DNA of 64,000 nucleotides. Source: Mesodorylaimus sp. YZB2_4 (Eukaryota; Nematoda; Enoplea; Dorylaimida; Dorylaimidae). Shown here piece by piece: positions 62,456 through 64,000 of the stretch. Position 1 is the first letter of the stretch, and every line of letters starts with the position of its first letter. The stretch is taken from NCBI GenBank assembly GCA_030248295.1, contig JASANH010001403.1:46763-110762 (forward strand). The letters run 5' to 3'. The notes under the pieces are model-generated. The model worked only from the letters and a program-made list of their open reading frames with translations. It made no database searches and was not told the DNA's origin. The position numbers and the translations under genes are program-made.

Positions 62456-63766
62456 TCACCAACCAAGCATGGCCGGCACCTCGTCGTCGTTGTGTTCCTC
62501 TTCTTCGTCTTCATCAACGAAACGCACCATAAATGGATAGACGTAGATTTCACGCCCATCAGCCGAGGCCCGGAGTTGCTCAGCGACTTGGCTCATTTCC
62601 TTCGAGCGACAGATACCCTCGATGCACGGCCGTAGCAAGGCGTTCAAAAATCCGATTCGAACATTTTGTTGAGGAAACCCACTCAAAGACGTCAAAAATT
62701 CGACCGCTTTTTCGATCGAATCGATATCGGGCACATCGTTTACGGCCATGGTTTTCAAATTCGGGCACCCGTACATCAATTTGATTACAGTCGTGGACGA
62801 TAGATTTTCGCTCACATCGATTACTTGCAAACGGCCAGCGTCGGCCAACTTGCGCATTCCTTCGTCGATATCTTGTTCAGTGTCGTGAAAACGAAGAATG
62901 TGAAAAATTATCAGGTTGGGCAACGAAGCCAGGGCACCCACGCCGCGACTGCTCACCAGGGAGTCTTCTTCGAAATGAAATATGATTTTTTTTAATTGGA
63001 CGAGACGCTTTGCGATCATTATCAAAAATTCGTCGTTAATGCCGTTGCTTTGCAGGGTCAACGATCGCAACGAGGTCATGCGAAAAAATTTTTTGATTGA
63101 GGCCATCGAGCATTGGACTTTCGAAAAAAATAAATGAGCCGATTCCAGTTGAGACATATTAGCGAATGTTTCTCCCAATACTTTCTTCGATAATGATTGA
63201 TTTTGTTCAAGAAATGGGGCTTCAAGACGAATTTTTTTTAAATTCGGAGCGTATTGACCGATCGATAGCAGAAAATTCTTTGAACAACGACGAACATTGA
63301 CCTTAGTCAAATTATTGAATGATCGCCCGTACATCTCATTCAAAGCTTCATCGCCGACTTCGCTGATCCAATTGATGACTTTCAAATTCGGACACTGTTT
63401 CAAAATGGCGCCGAAATAGCGAGCAGGGAAGTCAAAGTCGTTGTGCTCGGCACTAAATTTGATTAGTTTCGGATATTTGTTTTTAACAATCGCATCCATC
63501 ATTTCGATAGTGACTGGCTCATCGGATTCACTAATTTCAATTTCTTCTACATTTTTGGAGCATAATTTCAGGATTTTTGATATCGATTTGATCGATGCAT
63601 CGCCGAGAGTTTTGTCCGCCAGCTTCAGTTTTTTCGTTTCCGCCACGGCCATCTCAGATATTTGGCGAATGTGTTTGCTCACTCGCCCAATTTTCATTAA
63701 ATCGCGTAACGATAAATTGCAAAAAATCTGCAATTTGATACTTTGTGGTAGTTGACAGAAATTCAT
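62456..63766 (-). CDS. F-box/leucine-rich-repeat protein, copy 2
   Basis: Paralogue of the gene at 49032-50342, again single-exon with 436 residues from MNFCQLPQSIKLQIF and colinear with no indels. The frame is open for 28 further codons to a Met at 63850, but copy 1 has the corresponding leader interrupted by a stop, so the shared internal Met is the better start. F-box at 3-45, irregular LRRs to about 400, and the acidic end DEDEEEEHNDDE identical to copy 1. The C-terminal third is almost identical to copy 1, while residues of about 190-225 differ clearly (LEAPFLEQNQSLSKKVLGE against [19 protein letters not shown]). Both copies look intact, so both may be functional SCF substrate receptors with diverged repeat surfaces. 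Confidence 0.88.
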   Translation of the reverse strand: MNFCQLPQSIKLQIFCNLSLRDLMKIGRVSKHIRQISEMAVAETKKLKLADKTLGDASIKSISKILKLCSKNVEEIEISESDEPVTIEMMDAIVKNKYPKLIKFSAEHNDFDFPARYFGAILKQCPNLKVINWISEVGDEALNEMYGRSFNNLTKVNVRRCSKNFLLSIGQYAPNLKKIRLEAPFLEQNQSLSKKVLGETFANMSQLESAHLFFSKVQCSMASIKKFFRMTSLRSLTLQSNGINDEFLIMIAKRLVQLKKIIFHFEEDSLVSSRGVGALASLPNLIIFHILRFHDTEQDIDEGMRKLADAGRLQVIDVSENLSSTTVIKLMYGCPNLKTMAVNDVPDIDSIEKAVEFLTSLSGFPQQNVRIGFLNALLRPCIEGICRSKEMSQVAEQLRASADGREIYVYPFMVRFVDEDEEEEHNDDEVPAMLGW

Positions 63767-63903
63767 TGCTTCTTGTTGCTCAATAACTGAGTGGAATGGC
63801 TGCAAGAGTTTGAAGAGAAATTTCTCGTTCTTAACCTGTCGGAAAGCCAACGTAGCGAATATTGATTGCCTTTTCCAAAGAAAATGTAAATTCGGGATGC
63901 TTA

Positions 63904-64000
63904 GTGGGTAGCTTGTGTAGGGGGTTAGTGTAAAGTGGGTAGCTTGTGTAGGGGGTTAGTGTAAAGTGGGTAGCTTGTGTAGGGGGTTAGTGTAAAGTGG
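63904..64000. repeat. 31-bp minisatellite, at least 3 copies
   Basis: Exact tandem copies of a unit beginning GTGGGTAGCTTGTGTAGGGG start at 63904, 63935 and 63966, and a fourth begins at 63997. The array runs off the window edge. It contains GGGGGTTAG but is not a telomeric hexamer array. Confidence 0.95.

Noticed and set aside
63767..63850. 28-residue N-terminal extension of F-box copy 2
   Set aside because: The equivalent leader of copy 1 is interrupted by a stop, so this is probably 5' untranslated sequence.
63904..64000. Telomere repeat
   Set aside because: The GGGGGTTAG part recurs only once per 31-bp unit; it is a minisatellite.

Overview
This window is eukaryotic nuclear DNA from an animal. 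Coding exons are separated by GT-AG introns, and the recognisable genes (Ly6/uPAR three-finger protein, MATH-BTB protein, rhodopsin-class GPCR, F-box/LRR proteins) are metazoan families. The mixture of Tc1, Tigger/pogo, FLYWCH-MULE, Penelope-like and Ty3/Gypsy relics fits an invertebrate, probably an ecdysozoan. I cannot fix the phylum from sequence alone. Gene density is low and most of the window is transposon debris.

Layout. 1-8.6 kb: a possible retroelement relic, a broken Tc1-like copy with a hAT-like fragment in it, foldback repeats around 4.8-5.5 kb, and a second Tc1-like transposase (minus strand). 8.63-14.30 kb: one Tigger/pogo element with matching terminal repeats and TA flanks. 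It is interrupted in its 5' leader by a FLYWCH-MULE transposon and an adjacent foldback element, each bordered by TTAA. 14.6-22 kb: two 5'-truncated LINEs and the 3' end of a Ty3/Gypsy-like element with a probable LTR. 24.87-27.36 kb: a complete three-exon Ly6 gene with a pogo-like MITE in intron 2. 28.6-31 kb: inverted repeats rich in GACCCGACCC. 33.15-34.20 kb: a single-pass membrane protein gene. 35.5-36.5 kb: Penelope-like reverse transcriptase relic. 37.2-40.15 kb: a complete nine-exon acetyl-CoA acetyltransferase (thiolase) gene on the minus strand. 44.35-45.96 kb: a three-exon MATH-BTB gene. 49.03-50.34 kb and 62.46-63.77 kb: two paralogous intronless F-box/LRR genes, same orientation, 13,424 bp apart. 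54.08-55.26 kb: a GPCR gene split by three frameshifts. 55.4-56.2 kb: an unrecognised coding remnant. 56.8-59.3 kb: several MITE or foldback elements. The right edge is a 31-bp minisatellite.

The host genes belong to unrelated pathways: extracellular or GPI-linked signalling, ketone body/isoprenoid precursor metabolism, cullin-RING ubiquitination (MATH-BTB for CUL3, F-box for SCF) and GPCR signalling. I see no operon-like or cluster logic apart from the F-box duplication. The most informative features are the nested transposons, the mirror-image TCGCA motif arrays inside the MULE, and the uneven divergence of the F-box pair. All coordinates of spliced genes come from reading splice consensus and frame continuity by eye; none has transcript support here.
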